DNA of 64,000 nucleotides from Streptomyces blattellae (lineage in GTDB: Bacteria; Actinomycetota; Actinomycetes; Streptomycetales; Streptomycetaceae). Numbering within the stretch: position 1 is the first letter of the stretch; the number at the start of each line of letters is the position of its first letter. Shown piece by piece: positions 42,162-50,752 of this stretch. The translations under genes and the position numbers were made by a program. The stretch is from positions 1-64,000 of the forward strand of contig NZ_WJBG01000170.1 in the NCBI RefSeq assembly GCF_009709555.1, given 5' to 3'. Below the pieces are notes generated by a model. It had not been told where the DNA came from, ran no database searches, and saw only the letters and a program-made list of their open reading frames with translations.

Positions 42162-42208
42162 TGCGCGGTACCGCGCAGCCCCCTCCTCTGCGCGGTACCG
42201 CCCGCGCA
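42162..42208. promoter_or_regulatory. Pair of GCGCGGTACCGC palindromes
   Basis: A perfect 16-bp palindrome, TGCGCGGTACCGCGCA (42162-42177), is followed after 11 bp by a close copy, TGCGCGGTACCGCCCGCGCA (42189-42208). This looks like a double operator or a two-hairpin RNA element. Confidence 0.6.
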
Positions 42209-42424
42209 GCTTTGCTTGCGCGAATTTCCTTGGTCTGAACTTACGTCAAGTGTCGACCGAACGCGAGTCACCTGCGATAACAATGTGGAAACTGTGCACG
42301 ATCCGTGGAAGTGAAGGAGGAATCTCCAGCAAGGCACCAATAGACCGATTTGCACCTGCTTGGACGCCCTGGTTCTCCTGCATAGCGGACAGCTTCCGTC
42401 CTACTACAGCCCTGCCGTCGTCCC

Positions 42425-42589
42425 ATGCCCCTGAGGATCAGCTGGGACGACGCGAGCGCACGCCGACTGGAACGGCAATTCCTGGCCAACCCTGCGAAGG
42501 CGGGTGGAGACATGGCCGCCGTGGGCCCCTCCACGCCCCGGACGGACGTGCGGGCCGCCCCTCCGGGAGGACCGCTCCAGGGGCGGTGA
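42425..42589 (+). pseudogene. Truncated AlkZ-like winged-helix gene fragment
   Basis: A 54-codon ORF opening MPLRISWDDASARRLERQFL and continuing ANPAKAGGDM. This is the recognisable N-terminal signature of winged-helix DNA-binding (AlkZ-like, HTH_42) proteins, which open with a similar ISWDxxxARRLxRQxL motif. From about residue 30 the sequence is unrelated, and the frame stops at 42589. The intact family has about 350 or more residues, so this is a 5' remnant. Confidence 0.6.
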
Positions 42590-42613
42590 GGGCGGGCCCG
42601 CACGCGTAGTGCC

Positions 42614-43441
42614 TCAGCCCGGCCTGCGCAGCTCGAAGAGGTGGCGGGCGCTGTGGGCGACGAAGGGGCCGTCTGCCTCGATCTCGGCGTGCAGGGCGCG
42701 GAGCCGGGACTCGTACGCCTCGACGGTGAAGTCGGGCACCATCCAGATCACCTTGCGCAGGAAATGGACGACCGCACCGATGTCGTAGAACTCCATACGG
42801 AGCCGTTCCGCACGTACGTCGACGACTTCGAGACCTGCGGCCTGGGCGTCCGCGCGCTCGCGGTCGGGATGACGGCCGCTGCGCTGCTCCTCCGGCTGCG
42901 GCCCGAGGAAGTACTCGACCAGCTCGAAGACGCTGCTGGGCCCGACGTGTTGGGCGAAGTAGGTGCCACCGGGGCGGAGGACGCGGGCGATCTCCGGCCA
43001 GTCGGGGCGTACGGGGTGCCGGCTGACGACCAGGTCGAACGTCCCGTCCGCGAAGGGGAGCGCGGCGTCCTCGGGCGAGGCGACGACGGCGACCCCGCGG
43101 GGGCGGAGGAGGGCGGTGGCCCTGGCGAGATTGGGGGGCCAGCCCTCGGTGGCGACGGTGAGGAGGGGTGAAGTGGGCTGCTGTGCCGACTCGGCGCGCT
43201 CCATCCGCCCCAGGGCGAAGTCGAGAACCTCTCCGCCGCCGGTCTGGATGTCGAGCACGGCGGTCGTGCCGCGGAGGCGGGCGGCCATGGACTCCGCGTA
43301 ACGCCATGAGGGCCGGGCCTCCGTGGCCCTGCTCTCGAACCACGAGAAGTCCCAGCCGTCGGTGGGGTGGGACACGGCTTCTGCGACGAGGGCTTCGTAC
43401 GTTTCGCAGGTGCGGGAAGCACCGGGCACCCGTCGGCTCAC
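42614..43441 (-). CDS. Class I SAM-dependent methyltransferase
   Basis: A 275-residue methyltransferase. The SAM-binding motif I is degenerate but clear (TTAVLDIQTGGGEVLDFALG), followed by VATEGWPPNLARATALLRPR, an acidic post-motif (AALPFADGTFDLVVSRHPV) and RVLRPGGTYFAQHVGPSSVF. The C-terminal half binds the acceptor, which is unknown. The GTG start at 43441 overlaps the stop of the LLM oxidoreductase gene (GTGA), so the two are translationally coupled. Confidence 0.9.
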   Translation of the reverse strand: MSRRVPGASRTCETYEALVAEAVSHPTDGWDFSWFESRATEARPSWRYAESMAARLRGTTAVLDIQTGGGEVLDFALGRMERAESAQQPTSPLLTVATEGWPPNLARATALLRPRGVAVVASPEDAALPFADGTFDLVVSRHPVRPDWPEIARVLRPGGTYFAQHVGPSSVFELVEYFLGPQPEEQRSGRHPDRERADAQAAGLEVVDVRAERLRMEFYDIGAVVHFLRKVIWMVPDFTVEAYESRLRALHAEIEADGPFVAHSARHLFELRRPG

Positions 43442-44316
43442 GGAACCAGGGGCCGTACTTCTTCGGCCGCGAACCGTACGAACCCCTCCGGGTCGGGTTC
43501 GTCGCCGGTCGGCTGCAGTACGACCGTGTCGGCGCCGGCGTCGGCCAGGCGCTGGACGGCCTTGGCGACGGCTGAGGCGTCTCCGGCGACACCGAGGTCC
43601 TGGACTGATGCGAGGCCTTCGGCGACGAGCTCGGCACGCAGCCGTGCGGCGGCGCCGGGACCGGTGGCGGCGAGGAGATAGACGACGACCTTGTGCGGTT
43701 CGGTACGACCGGCCGACTCCCGCCCTTCGTCGATGAGCTGCCGGGCACGCCGGACACCGTCGGGCGGCGTACCCGCGGTGAGGATGGTCCCGTCGGCCGC
43801 CTCACCGGCCAGCCGCAGCGAGCGGGGCCCGGTGGCACCGGCGAGGACGGGCGGCGCGGGATCGGCAGGGGGCCAGTCGAGCGCTACGTCGTCGAGCTTG
43901 ACGTACCGCCCCTCGGTCGTGATCCGCTCGCCGCGCAACAGGGCACGCAGGGCGTGAAGATGCTCGCGCAGCAGGGTCACGGGTGACTCGACCCGGGCCC
44001 CCACCTGCCCCATCCACTCCTGCACGCCGTGCCCGACGCCGACGACGGGACGCCCGGGGAACATCCGGTGCAGGGAGGCGACCTCCATCGCGGTGATGGC
44101 CACGTTCCGCAGCGGCACGGGCAGCAGCCCGACACCGACGCGCACCCGCTCGGTCCAGGCGAGAGCAGCGGCCGCGGTCGACAGTCCCCCCTCGCGGAAG
44201 CAGTCCTCCCACAGCCAGAGCTCTTCAAGTCCCGTCTCGTCCGCGATCCAGGCGAGTTCCCGCAGTCGCTCGGGCGGCAGTTGTGGCCGGAACACGGCAC
44301 CGAGTCCAGTCGTCAT
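43438..44316 (-). CDS. LLM-class flavin/F420-dependent oxidoreductase
   Basis: A 292-residue TIM-barrel protein of the luciferase-like family. Motifs include GLGAVFRPQLPPERLRELAW, TGLEELWLWEDCFREGGLST, RVRVGVGLLPVPLRNVAITA, HRMFPGRPVVGVGHGVQEWM and LAGATGPRSLRLAGEAADGT. Streptomyces members generally use F420; the substrate is unknown. The ATG at 44316 has AGGAAGG 8-9 nt upstream. It overlaps the downstream methyltransferase gene by GTGA and is divergent from DUF192. Confidence 0.92.
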   Translation of the reverse strand: MTTGLGAVFRPQLPPERLRELAWIADETGLEELWLWEDCFREGGLSTAAAALAWTERVRVGVGLLPVPLRNVAITAMEVASLHRMFPGRPVVGVGHGVQEWMGQVGARVESPVTLLREHLHALRALLRGERITTEGRYVKLDDVALDWPPADPAPPVLAGATGPRSLRLAGEAADGTILTAGTPPDGVRRARQLIDEGRESAGRTEPHKVVVYLLAATGPGAAARLRAELVAEGLASVQDLGVAGDASAVAKAVQRLADAGADTVVLQPTGDEPDPEGFVRFAAEEVRPLVP

Positions 44317-44403
44317 ACGGGCCTTCCTACCCGGGTCGCGACGCGGCGTACAACATCTTTTCCACGCGCGCACAGCGGTGTGTCGGTGTGTCACCCTGCT
44401 GGA

Positions 44404-44808
44404 ATGCGGCGTCGTTGGCGGGACGGACTGGGGACGTTGGTCGTGTACGGGGACGGCCGCGGGGATGGCTGTGGGGACGGCCGCGGGGATGGCGTCTCCG
44501 TGCCTCTGGAGATCGCCACCTCGTACCGTGCCCGGACGAAAGGGCTGTTGGGGCGGGACTCCGTCGACGGGGCGATTCTGCTGTCCCCCGCCAACAGCGT
44601 GCACACCTTCCGGATGCGGATCCCCATCGACGTCGCCTACCTCGACCGCAACCTCATGGTCATCGCCGTGACGACCATGAGGCCCGGACGGCTCGGAATG
44701 CCCCGGCTCCGTGCTCGGCATGTGGTGGAGGCGGGGGCGGGGGTCATGACGGGGTGGGGGTTGCGGGTGGGGGTTCGGGTGAGGGTGGAGGGCGTGGGGG
44801 TGGGCTAG
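44404..44808 (+). CDS. DUF192 protein
   Basis: A 134-residue protein. The core (LEIATSYRARTKGLLGRDSV, then DGAILLSPANSVHTFRMRIP and IDVAYLDRNLMVIAVTTMRP) is DUF192. It normally has a signal peptide in other bacteria, but here it begins MRRRWRDGLGTLVVYGDG with an extra D/G repeat (GDGRGDGCGDGRGDG). The C terminus is also low complexity (V/R/G) with GGGT-type DNA repeats at about 44745-44805. Function unknown. Confidence 0.82.
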   Translation: MRRRWRDGLGTLVVYGDGRGDGCGDGRGDGVSVPLEIATSYRARTKGLLGRDSVDGAILLSPANSVHTFRMRIPIDVAYLDRNLMVIAVTTMRPGRLGMPRLRARHVVEAGAGVMTGWGLRVGVRVRVEGVGVG

Positions 44809-44823
44809 TCCCCACCACGTTCC

Positions 44824-46188
44824 CTAGGCTCCCGGTGCAGACTGAGTGCGCTCGCGCTGCCGCACGGTCATCAGCAGCGTCCGAGGCCGTACCGTCGCTC
44901 GGGCCACCGGCTGCACCGTCCGGCCCGGGGCGAGTTCGAGGCGGACCTCGCGGGTGATCGTCGCGATCGCGGTGCCCAGTTCCGTGAGGGCGAAGCGGTC
45001 GCCGATGCATTTGTGCTTGCCGGCGCCGAAGGGAAGGAACGCACCGGTCGGCGGGGGCTGGGCGGTGTCCAGCCAGCGGTCGGGGTCGAAGGTGAGCGGG
45101 TCGGGGAACAGGGCCGGGTCGCGGTGCAGGGCGTGCTGGCAGTAGGCCAGTTCGGTACCGGCCGGGATGACCCAGTCGCCGAGGCGGAGCGGTTCGAGGG
45201 TGCGGCGGGTGACCAGCCAGCCGGTGTGGTGCAGCCTGGTGGCCTCCTGGATGACGCGGTTCAGGTAGGGCAGGCGCGGCAAGTCGTCGAAGGTGACGGG
45301 GCGTTCGCCGAGGACGTCGGTGAGTTCCGCCTGGAGGCGTTCGTCGATCTCCGGGGCGCGGGCGAGTTCGTACAGGATCCAGGAGAGCACGGAGGCCGTG
45401 GTCTCCGTACCGGCCACCGCCAGGGTGAGGATCTCCGAGCAGATCTGGTACGACGTCAGAGGCCGGCCGGTGTCCTCGTCGGTGGCCCGGAGCAGGAGGG
45501 AGAGCATGTCTCCCGTGTCGCGCTCGGAGTCGCGCAGTTCGGCCACCGCGGCGTCGATCGTGGCGCGAACCGCGTCCCGGGCGGCGGTGAAGCGGCGGTT
45601 GACGGGCAGCGGGAGTCTCTCCGCCCAGTCGGGCAGCATGATGCGGGTGCCCACGCCGTTCATGACGACGCTGAGGTCGCGGCGCAGCTGCTGGAAGGCC
45701 TGTTCGTCGATGCTGCCGGAGAAGACGGTCGAGGCGAGCATGTCGAGGGAGAGTCTGACCATCACCTCACGGACGTCCAGCGTCTGCCCGGGACGCCAGC
45801 CGGCCATGGCCGCGGTGACCTGCTCGCGCATCAGGTCGACGTAGCGGGTGATCTCGGTCTGGCGGAAGGCGGGCTGGAGTTGGCGGCGTTTGCGGACATG
45901 GTCCGTGCCCGCGGCGGTGACGACGCTGTCACCGAGGAGCTGGCCCATCTTCTCGAAGAAGCGGCCCTTGTCGAGGGTGGGGGCGGCGTCGATCAGCATC
46001 GTGCGGATCAGGTCAGGGTCGTTGACGACGATGGTGGGTTGCTGCGGCTGGAGGCGGATCTCGACGAGCGGACCGTAGGCGCGGAGCGAGGCGATGAAGG
46101 CGAGGTTGTCACGAAGGAGCGGTATCGCGTGGCCCAGCAACGGGAGCGAGCCGGGTGCCTTGGGCATGGGGGGAGACGCTGTGGTCAC
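44824..46188 (-). CDS. Cytochrome P450
   Basis: A 454-residue P450. The I-helix motif is LTLAVAGTETTASVLSWILY (about residue 257), the K-helix ExxR is in RVIQEATRLHHTGWLVTRR, and the haem loop is FLPFGAGKHKCIGDRFALTE, with the axial Cys near residue 393. It resembles the pentalenene oxygenase/CYP183-like group rather than soluble CYP105 types. No ferredoxin, terpene cyclase or other biosynthetic gene lies in the window, so substrate and pathway are unknown. The GTG start is divergent from the next gene. Confidence 0.94.
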   Translation of the reverse strand: MTTASPPMPKAPGSLPLLGHAIPLLRDNLAFIASLRAYGPLVEIRLQPQQPTIVVNDPDLIRTMLIDAAPTLDKGRFFEKMGQLLGDSVVTAAGTDHVRKRRQLQPAFRQTEITRYVDLMREQVTAAMAGWRPGQTLDVREVMVRLSLDMLASTVFSGSIDEQAFQQLRRDLSVVMNGVGTRIMLPDWAERLPLPVNRRFTAARDAVRATIDAAVAELRDSERDTGDMLSLLLRATDEDTGRPLTSYQICSEILTLAVAGTETTASVLSWILYELARAPEIDERLQAELTDVLGERPVTFDDLPRLPYLNRVIQEATRLHHTGWLVTRRTLEPLRLGDWVIPAGTELAYCQHALHRDPALFPDPLTFDPDRWLDTAQPPPTGAFLPFGAGKHKCIGDRFALTELGTAIATITREVRLELAPGRTVQPVARATVRPRTLLMTVRQRERTQSAPGA

Positions 46189-46408
46189 GGTGCGGTTTCC
46201 CTTCGGGGAGTCTCGCGAGACAGCACCGTCATCTCTTCCCTGGAAGGGGAGCGGGGCAATCCGGTTGTGGTGCAGGCCACTTGATGGTCGGCGGGTAGAA
46301 CCAGGCTCACCCCGCGCCCCATTGCCGCACCCGAGTTCCCTCGTTAGCCTCGCAACGGCCCCGCAAGATCAACTCTCATGCCCCTCAGGGGAGATGGAGA
46401 CGACATCG

Positions 46409-46792
46409 ATGGGAACGACGGGAACGACGGGAACGACGGGAACGACGGGAACAACCGGAACGAATGGAACGACGGGAACAACCGGAACGAATGGAACTGC
46501 GAATGGAACTGCGAACGGGACTGACGGACGCCCGTGGGAAGCCGACCTTGCCGCAGGCTTCTCGCGCCGGCTCGGACGGACGCCACAGGAACTCGGTCTG
46601 ACCAGCGCGACCGAGAGCTGCCCGGACATATGGGAACTCCGCAACGGCGACTTCGCGGTGATAGGCCGCGAAGCGACCGGAGCCTACGCGGACCGGCTGC
46701 CTCAAGGAGTGTCCGTAGCACACGACGAGCGAGTGGTGATCGTCCCCCGCGCCACGCTGTGCTCGGCGAAGCGGGACATCCCCGATGTCTGA
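46409..46792 (+). CDS. Small protein preceding DUF6879, with repeat-encoded head
   Basis: A 127-residue protein. The first 35-40 residues are a T-G-T/N-G-T repeat encoded by 9-bp GAACGACGG-type units (46411-46520). The remainder (WEADLAAGFSRRLGRTPQEL, then CPDIWELRNGDFAVIGREAT and ERVVIVPRATLCSAKRDIP) matches small proteins that precede DUF6879 genes in Streptomyces. Function unknown. The ATG at 46409 has GGAG 9 nt upstream. It overlaps the next gene by 8 bp. Confidence 0.78.
   Translation: MGTTGTTGTTGTTGTTGTNGTTGTTGTNGTANGTANGTDGRPWEADLAAGFSRRLGRTPQELGLTSATESCPDIWELRNGDFAVIGREATGAYADRLPQGVSVAHDERVVIVPRATLCSAKRDIPDV
46411..46520. repeat. 9-bp repeat array in the head of the pre-DUF6879 gene
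   Basis: At least four perfect GAACGACGG units followed by decayed copies (GAACAACCG, GAACGAATG, GAACTGCGA). The array encodes the T-G-T/N-G-T head; the period keeps the frame. Confidence 0.95.
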
Positions 46793-47465
46793 CGCCGCCG
46801 CCGGCAGGTTCCCGGCTGTCACGGGTCTTCGGGAGCTCCGCTCCTCGGGCAGCCGACTTGCCCGCGCGGACTATCTCGCCCGCTTCAGAGCCGAGTACCC
46901 GCACTGCGTCCAAGTCGACAAACTGGAGTCCGCCCAGGAGTTCCGCGAGCCCGGATACGCCCCTTGGGAGGCAGCCCGGCGGGGTGACTGGGGTGCGGCG
47001 GTCCGGCTCGCCGATGCGGAACGGCCTGTACTGGCACGCCAGTACGAGGACGCACGGGCTCGTGGCCGTCGCCTGCGTCGCGTGCGTCTGGTCGAACTCC
47101 CGCCCTCCGACTACGTGTTGTGGGAGATGAGCATCCTCCGGCTCCGGGCGGAGCTGGGTGAGGAGATCAAGGTGATCGGTGGCGGCAGCGCCCGGACCGG
47201 CTCAGCCCGGACCGGTCTGCAACACCCCCCCCCAGCGCATATGCCAGAACTCGTCCTCCTGGGCACAACCGCCCTGTACGAGCTGCTCTACACCCCTGAG
47301 GGAGACCTCGACGGCGCGGTACGCCACACCGATCAGGGCCTGATCGAAGCCTGCCGCCTGGAGATCGAGCAGCTCCTTGCCGAGGGTGAGGAGCTGCTCG
47401 CCTTCCACGACCGCGTGACGGCGCCCCTGCTCGCCGGCCGAGTCGAGGGACGGGCGGCCCGATGA
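46785..47465 (+). CDS. DUF6879 family protein
   Basis: A 226-residue protein of the DUF6879 family (DYLARFRAEYPHCVQVDKLE, then RRVRLVELPPSDYVLWEMSI, PELVLLGTTALYELLYTPEG). The GSARTGSARTG segment is a 15-bp DNA duplication (about 47186-47217). It overlaps both neighbours: ATGTCTGA with the upstream gene and ATGA with the next. Such proteins are frequent partners of XRE regulators or small antitoxin-like genes in Streptomyces, but their function is unknown. Confidence 0.85.
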   Translation: MSDAAAGRFPAVTGLRELRSSGSRLARADYLARFRAEYPHCVQVDKLESAQEFREPGYAPWEAARRGDWGAAVRLADAERPVLARQYEDARARGRRLRRVRLVELPPSDYVLWEMSILRLRAELGEEIKVIGGGSARTGSARTGLQHPPPAHMPELVLLGTTALYELLYTPEGDLDGAVRHTDQGLIEACRLEIEQLLAEGEELLAFHDRVTAPLLAGRVEGRAAR

Positions 47466-48142
47466 GCAGCGGCGAATCCGGAGAAAACCGAGGAAACCGT
47501 CGTACGACTCCTGCCGCGAGGCGGCTGCGCTGGTCGTCCACCGCCGTACGGATCTCCCTCACCGTCCTCGCCCTGGTCCTGTCCACCGCTCTCGTCCTCC
47601 TCTCCCCCCTCGCCCTCCGCGCGTTCGGACCGGACGACCCCGGCTCGGAGCGGGACTGGCAGCGCGTCGGCAACATCGCTCAGGCGTACGGCGCCGTATC
47701 CGCCCTCATCGCAGGGCTCGCGCTGGCCGGTGTGGGCGCCTCGCTGGTGCTCCAGGCCCGGGAGAGCAAGGCCAACCGCGAACAGGGCATGCGCACCGCG
47801 CACACCGAACTCATGCGGATGGCGATGGCCGACCCCGACCTCATGACCTGCTGGGGCAGGCTCGACGGCGACGCGACGGTGACGGCCCGCCGCCAGCACC
47901 TCTACCTCAACCTGGTGATGTCCCACTGGGAGATGATGTTCGAGCTGGGCACGCTGTCCGAGGAGCACCTACGGCAGGGAGCCGACAGCGTCTTCGGCAC
48001 CGAGCCGGGCCGAGCCTTCTGGACAGCCGCCCGGCACGCCCGCCGCGAGGCCGCGGAGACCCGACGGGCACGGCGGTTTCACGCGGTGGTGGACGGCCGG
48101 TACGAGGCGAGTGCGCGGGCGCGGGCGCGTCGGGAGCAGTGA
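47462..48142 (+). CDS. DUF6082 membrane protein
   Basis: A 226-residue protein with two N-terminal membrane segments (VRISLTVLALVLSTALVLLS at about 29-50 and YGAVSALIAGLALAGVGASL at about 75-95) and a cytosolic domain (MRTAHTELMRMAMADPDLMT, then RQHLYLNLVMSHWEMMFELG) typical of DUF6082. The ATG overlaps the DUF6879 stop (ATGA), so the three genes are one operon. Confidence 0.88.
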   Translation: MSSGESGENRGNRRTTPAARRLRWSSTAVRISLTVLALVLSTALVLLSPLALRAFGPDDPGSERDWQRVGNIAQAYGAVSALIAGLALAGVGASLVLQARESKANREQGMRTAHTELMRMAMADPDLMTCWGRLDGDATVTARRQHLYLNLVMSHWEMMFELGTLSEEHLRQGADSVFGTEPGRAFWTAARHARREAAETRRARRFHAVVDGRYEASARARARREQ

Positions 48143-48164
48143 CACGCCGCCGATACGACGTCAG

Positions 48165-48183
48165 CGCCTCCCACTGGGAGGCG
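48165..48183 (+). terminator. Terminator after the DUF6082 gene
   Basis: CGCCTCCC pairs with GGGAGGCG over a three-base loop, followed by TTT, 22 nt after the stop codon. Confidence 0.8.
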
Positions 48184-48346
48184 TTTCAGGTCATCTGTGT
48201 TCTCAGTCTCAGGAAATCGACCGTCAACCACACGTATCCGCAGGTCAACAGAGCCTGGCCACTCGCGCCCTTGAGACTCGTCCGACACTTGCCTCCCCGA
48301 ACGCAGGGGCGGGGTGCCGCGTCGGTGGGGGTGAGAGCTTGGGGGG

Positions 48347-49279
48347 ATGCGCGAGTTGCGGGATGTGGCTGTGGGTGGGCTGCTGTCGGTGGCGGGGGCC
48401 GTGGATGCGGGGTGGGCACGGGCCTCCGTGTTCCGGCGTCTGAGAGAGAAGGGGTGGGTGCCCCTCGGCGGGGGCGTGTGGGCGGAGCCGGGTACCCGGC
48501 CGGACTTCCCGATGCGGCTACGGGCGGTGCAGCTGGCCGCGCCGGAACTCGTGGTCAGTCACCGGGCTGCGGCGTGGTTGTGGCGGATAGAACTCCTGGA
48601 GGTCGAGGCCGAGTTCACCGATCTGGGCGGGTTCCGGCAGCGCAAGGGGGTGCGCGTGCGCCGCGGAGCGCTGCGCGCCGAGGACGTCGTCGGCATGGCC
48701 TCGTACGGCGGGCTGCGCGTCACCGGGGTTGACCGCACTCTGGCCGACCTGCTGCTCTCCGGGCCTCGGGACGAGGCCCTGGTGGCCGTCGACTCCGCGC
48801 TCTCGTACCGCACGGTGACGGTGGGTGACCGGCGCGTCCGCAGGGGGCCACTGACCCGCCTCGACGCGATCGCCTCAGCCCTCTCCGGCCGGTCACGCGG
48901 TGCCGTCCGGGCCCGCGACTGGCTGGCGCTCGCCGATTCCGCCGCCGGGTCGCCGGCGGAGACGGTCGCCCGGCTGCGGATGTATGACGCCGGCCTGCAT
49001 CCCGAGACGCAGGCCGAACTGGTCACCCCCGCCGGACGGCTCCTGCGCCCCGACTTCCTGTTTCGGGCGCAGGGTGTCGCCGTGGAGATCGAAGGGTTCG
49101 CATACCACGGCCGCCGCGAGGACCACCGCCGCGACATCGCCCGCTTCAATGAACTCCAGCAGTGCGCCGAGGTACGGATCGCTCTGCGGTTCACCGCGGA
49201 GGAAGTGTTCCATTCTCCGGCGACGATGATCGCCACGATCCGGCGGGCGATGGGCACCGGCCATCGACGGGCGTCGTGA
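48347..49279 (+). CDS. AbiEi-like protein with a C-terminal endonuclease-like domain
   Basis: A 310-residue protein. The N-terminal part (VAGAVDAGWARASVFRRLRE, then KGWVPLGGGVWAEPG) is an HTH like that of AbiEi antitoxins, followed by AAPELVVSHRAAAWLW and the RGALRAEDVVGMASYGGLRV segment. The C-terminal domain (GRLLRPDFLFRAQGVAVEIE, then GFAYHGRREDHRRDIARFNE) has the spaced D...E-x-E of a PD-(D/E)XK/DUF559-Vsr-like nuclease. Such fusions are common single genes in Actinobacteria. No AbiEii-type toxin gene is adjacent. The role is unknown; a defence role is only inferred. Confidence 0.75.
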   Translation: MRELRDVAVGGLLSVAGAVDAGWARASVFRRLREKGWVPLGGGVWAEPGTRPDFPMRLRAVQLAAPELVVSHRAAAWLWRIELLEVEAEFTDLGGFRQRKGVRVRRGALRAEDVVGMASYGGLRVTGVDRTLADLLLSGPRDEALVAVDSALSYRTVTVGDRRVRRGPLTRLDAIASALSGRSRGAVRARDWLALADSAAGSPAETVARLRMYDAGLHPETQAELVTPAGRLLRPDFLFRAQGVAVEIEGFAYHGRREDHRRDIARFNELQQCAEVRIALRFTAEEVFHSPATMIATIRRAMGTGHRRAS

Positions 49280-49517
49280 GCAGCAAGACAGCCGGCGTGC
49301 CGGGCGGTTCACACCGGCATACCGTCACACGCTCCTCCGGTCACCTGTGGGTTCCGGTCACTCGCGAGCGCGGGGGCCGCCGTCGTGAACGTGGCAGGGG
49401 TGGGCGCCGTATGCCTGTTCCCTTCCCTGACCGCCCGATGTCGGGAGGGGTCCCAGGGGGGACTGCTTAGCGTGCTCGTCGAAGTCGACGACAGACCTTC
49501 TCCTGGGAGGGCCGGGC

Positions 49518-49688
49518 ATCCCGTTCCGACTCCGCAGGATGCACGACTGCGGCCGGAGCGGCTGGGCGTGGTTCTCGGCCTGGATCCCGTTGGCCCGGCT
49601 CATCGTGGTCCTCGGGCTTCGGTGCGAACGCGGCGACCCGAAGACCAAGGGGCACGGCCTGCCGCCGGGCACGAAGGCGAATTGGTGA
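49518..49688 (+). pseudogene. DUF805 gene fragment (C-terminal end only)
   Basis: A 56-codon remnant reading IPFRLRRMHDCGRSGWAWFS, then AWIPLARLIVVLGLRCERGD and PKTKGHGLPP. It matches the conserved end of DUF805 membrane proteins (RRLHDxGRSGW, a hydrophobic helix, then G/D-rich). There is no N-terminal half; upstream codons are unrelated. It stops at 49688, 17 bp before the next gene start. Confidence 0.6.
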
Positions 49689-49705
49689 GAGACAGGGAGA
49701 TGGAC

Positions 49706-50653
49706 ATGGCCGCACCGGTGAAGCGCGTCGCGGTGGTGGTGGTCGGGGCCGTACTGGCCGTCGGCGGTTGTTCGTCGGAGGAGGGCACGGACTCCTCGGG
49801 GGCCGAGCCGTCGGCGAGCCCGGTGTCGAGCCGGGCGCTCGTCGTCTGGGCCGACGGGATGTGTGAGTCCACCGACGGTTTCGAGGCGTTGAAGAAGGAG
49901 AGCGCCGAGGGCATCGGGGACGTCACGGATCCACCCGAAGACGCGATCTGGCCGGTCGACATGGCGGCGGACAGCTATCTGTCGGACACCTCGTCGTCCC
50001 TCGACACGCTCGTGGAGGAGCTCGACAGCGTACGGAAGACGGGCATCGCCGCCGCGGACCGGCTGCACGACCGCCTGGCCGAGGACGTCGGCAAGGCCGC
50101 CGCGGAGGTCACCGAACTGTCCGACTTCATGACCCTCTACGACCTCTCCGAGAAGGAGAAGGTCGACCGGGCCGAGCGCGTGGCCGGGCTGGTCGAGGCC
50201 CTGGAGATGCCGAAACCCGGACTGTCGGCCGTGGTTGCCGGGGAGTCGAGGCTCCAGACAGCCCACAGGCTCGCGCCCCGCTGCGTCCCGCCCGCCGAGC
50301 CGTCACCCAGCGCCTCCGAGTCCACGTCCTCAAGCCCGTCCCCGAGCCCGGCCACGACCGGCCCGCTGCCTGAGGCCGAGGACGGCAAGAACACCGCAGC
50401 CTGTGAGGACGGGACCTGCGAAATCCTCGTCACCGAGCCGGTGGACTTCGTCGTCGGCGACTGGAATCTGCACGTGACCGTGGAGGACGCCACGGTCACC
50501 CTCACGAACACCAATGCCTCGGGATTCGTGGGCATGATGTCGTTCGGCGCCGGCGGTGGAGGCGGGTTCTCCACTGCCGGCGGCAAGACGACCGACGTCA
50601 ACGCCACCGCGGTCAACAAGGACGGCGCCGTACTGAACTTCAGTACGAAGTAG
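49706..50653 (+). CDS. Secreted lipoprotein of unknown function
   Basis: A 315-residue predicted lipoprotein. The signal ends in VVVVGAVLAVGGC with a lipobox cysteine at about residue 22. The mature part has a helical segment (LVEELDSVRKTGIAAADRLH, DVGKAAAEVTELSDFMTLYD, KEKVDRAERVAGLVEALEM), a P/S-rich linker (about 200-225) and a C-terminal beta-like domain (TCEILVTEPVDFVVGDWNLH, then VTVEDATVTLTNTNASGF). The ATG at 49706 has AGGGAG 6-7 nt upstream. No homologous family was recognised. Confidence 0.8.
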   Translation: MAAPVKRVAVVVVGAVLAVGGCSSEEGTDSSGAEPSASPVSSRALVVWADGMCESTDGFEALKKESAEGIGDVTDPPEDAIWPVDMAADSYLSDTSSSLDTLVEELDSVRKTGIAAADRLHDRLAEDVGKAAAEVTELSDFMTLYDLSEKEKVDRAERVAGLVEALEMPKPGLSAVVAGESRLQTAHRLAPRCVPPAEPSPSASESTSSSPSPSPATTGPLPEAEDGKNTAACEDGTCEILVTEPVDFVVGDWNLHVTVEDATVTLTNTNASGFVGMMSFGAGGGGGFSTAGGKTTDVNATAVNKDGAVLNFSTK

Positions 50654-50752
50654 GAGCGAAACCGGAAAACCACCAGCCCCGCCTCACCGGCCGTCTACCG
50701 TACCCGTACGGACACGCCGAGCTGCCCACCACAGCCCCCCGTGGAGGAACCT

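Larger units (their letters stand above)
41750..42424. other. Long leader/intergenic region upstream of the uppS-like gene
   Basis: Almost 700 bp without a conventional gene. From right to left on the minus strand it holds two GCGCGGTACCGC palindromes (42162-42208), a short GTG ORF at 42007 with GGAGAG upstream, a perfect intrinsic terminator (41910-41950) and a 19-bp repeat array (41825-41900). The features suggest a regulated leader or a small RNA ending at the terminator. Confidence 0.5.

Noticed and set aside
44824..46188. A terpene biosynthetic cluster around the P450
   Set aside because: The P450 resembles a pentalenene oxygenase, but no terpene cyclase, prenyltransferase partner or ferredoxin is adjacent; the uppS-like gene is a cell-wall enzyme 3 kb away.
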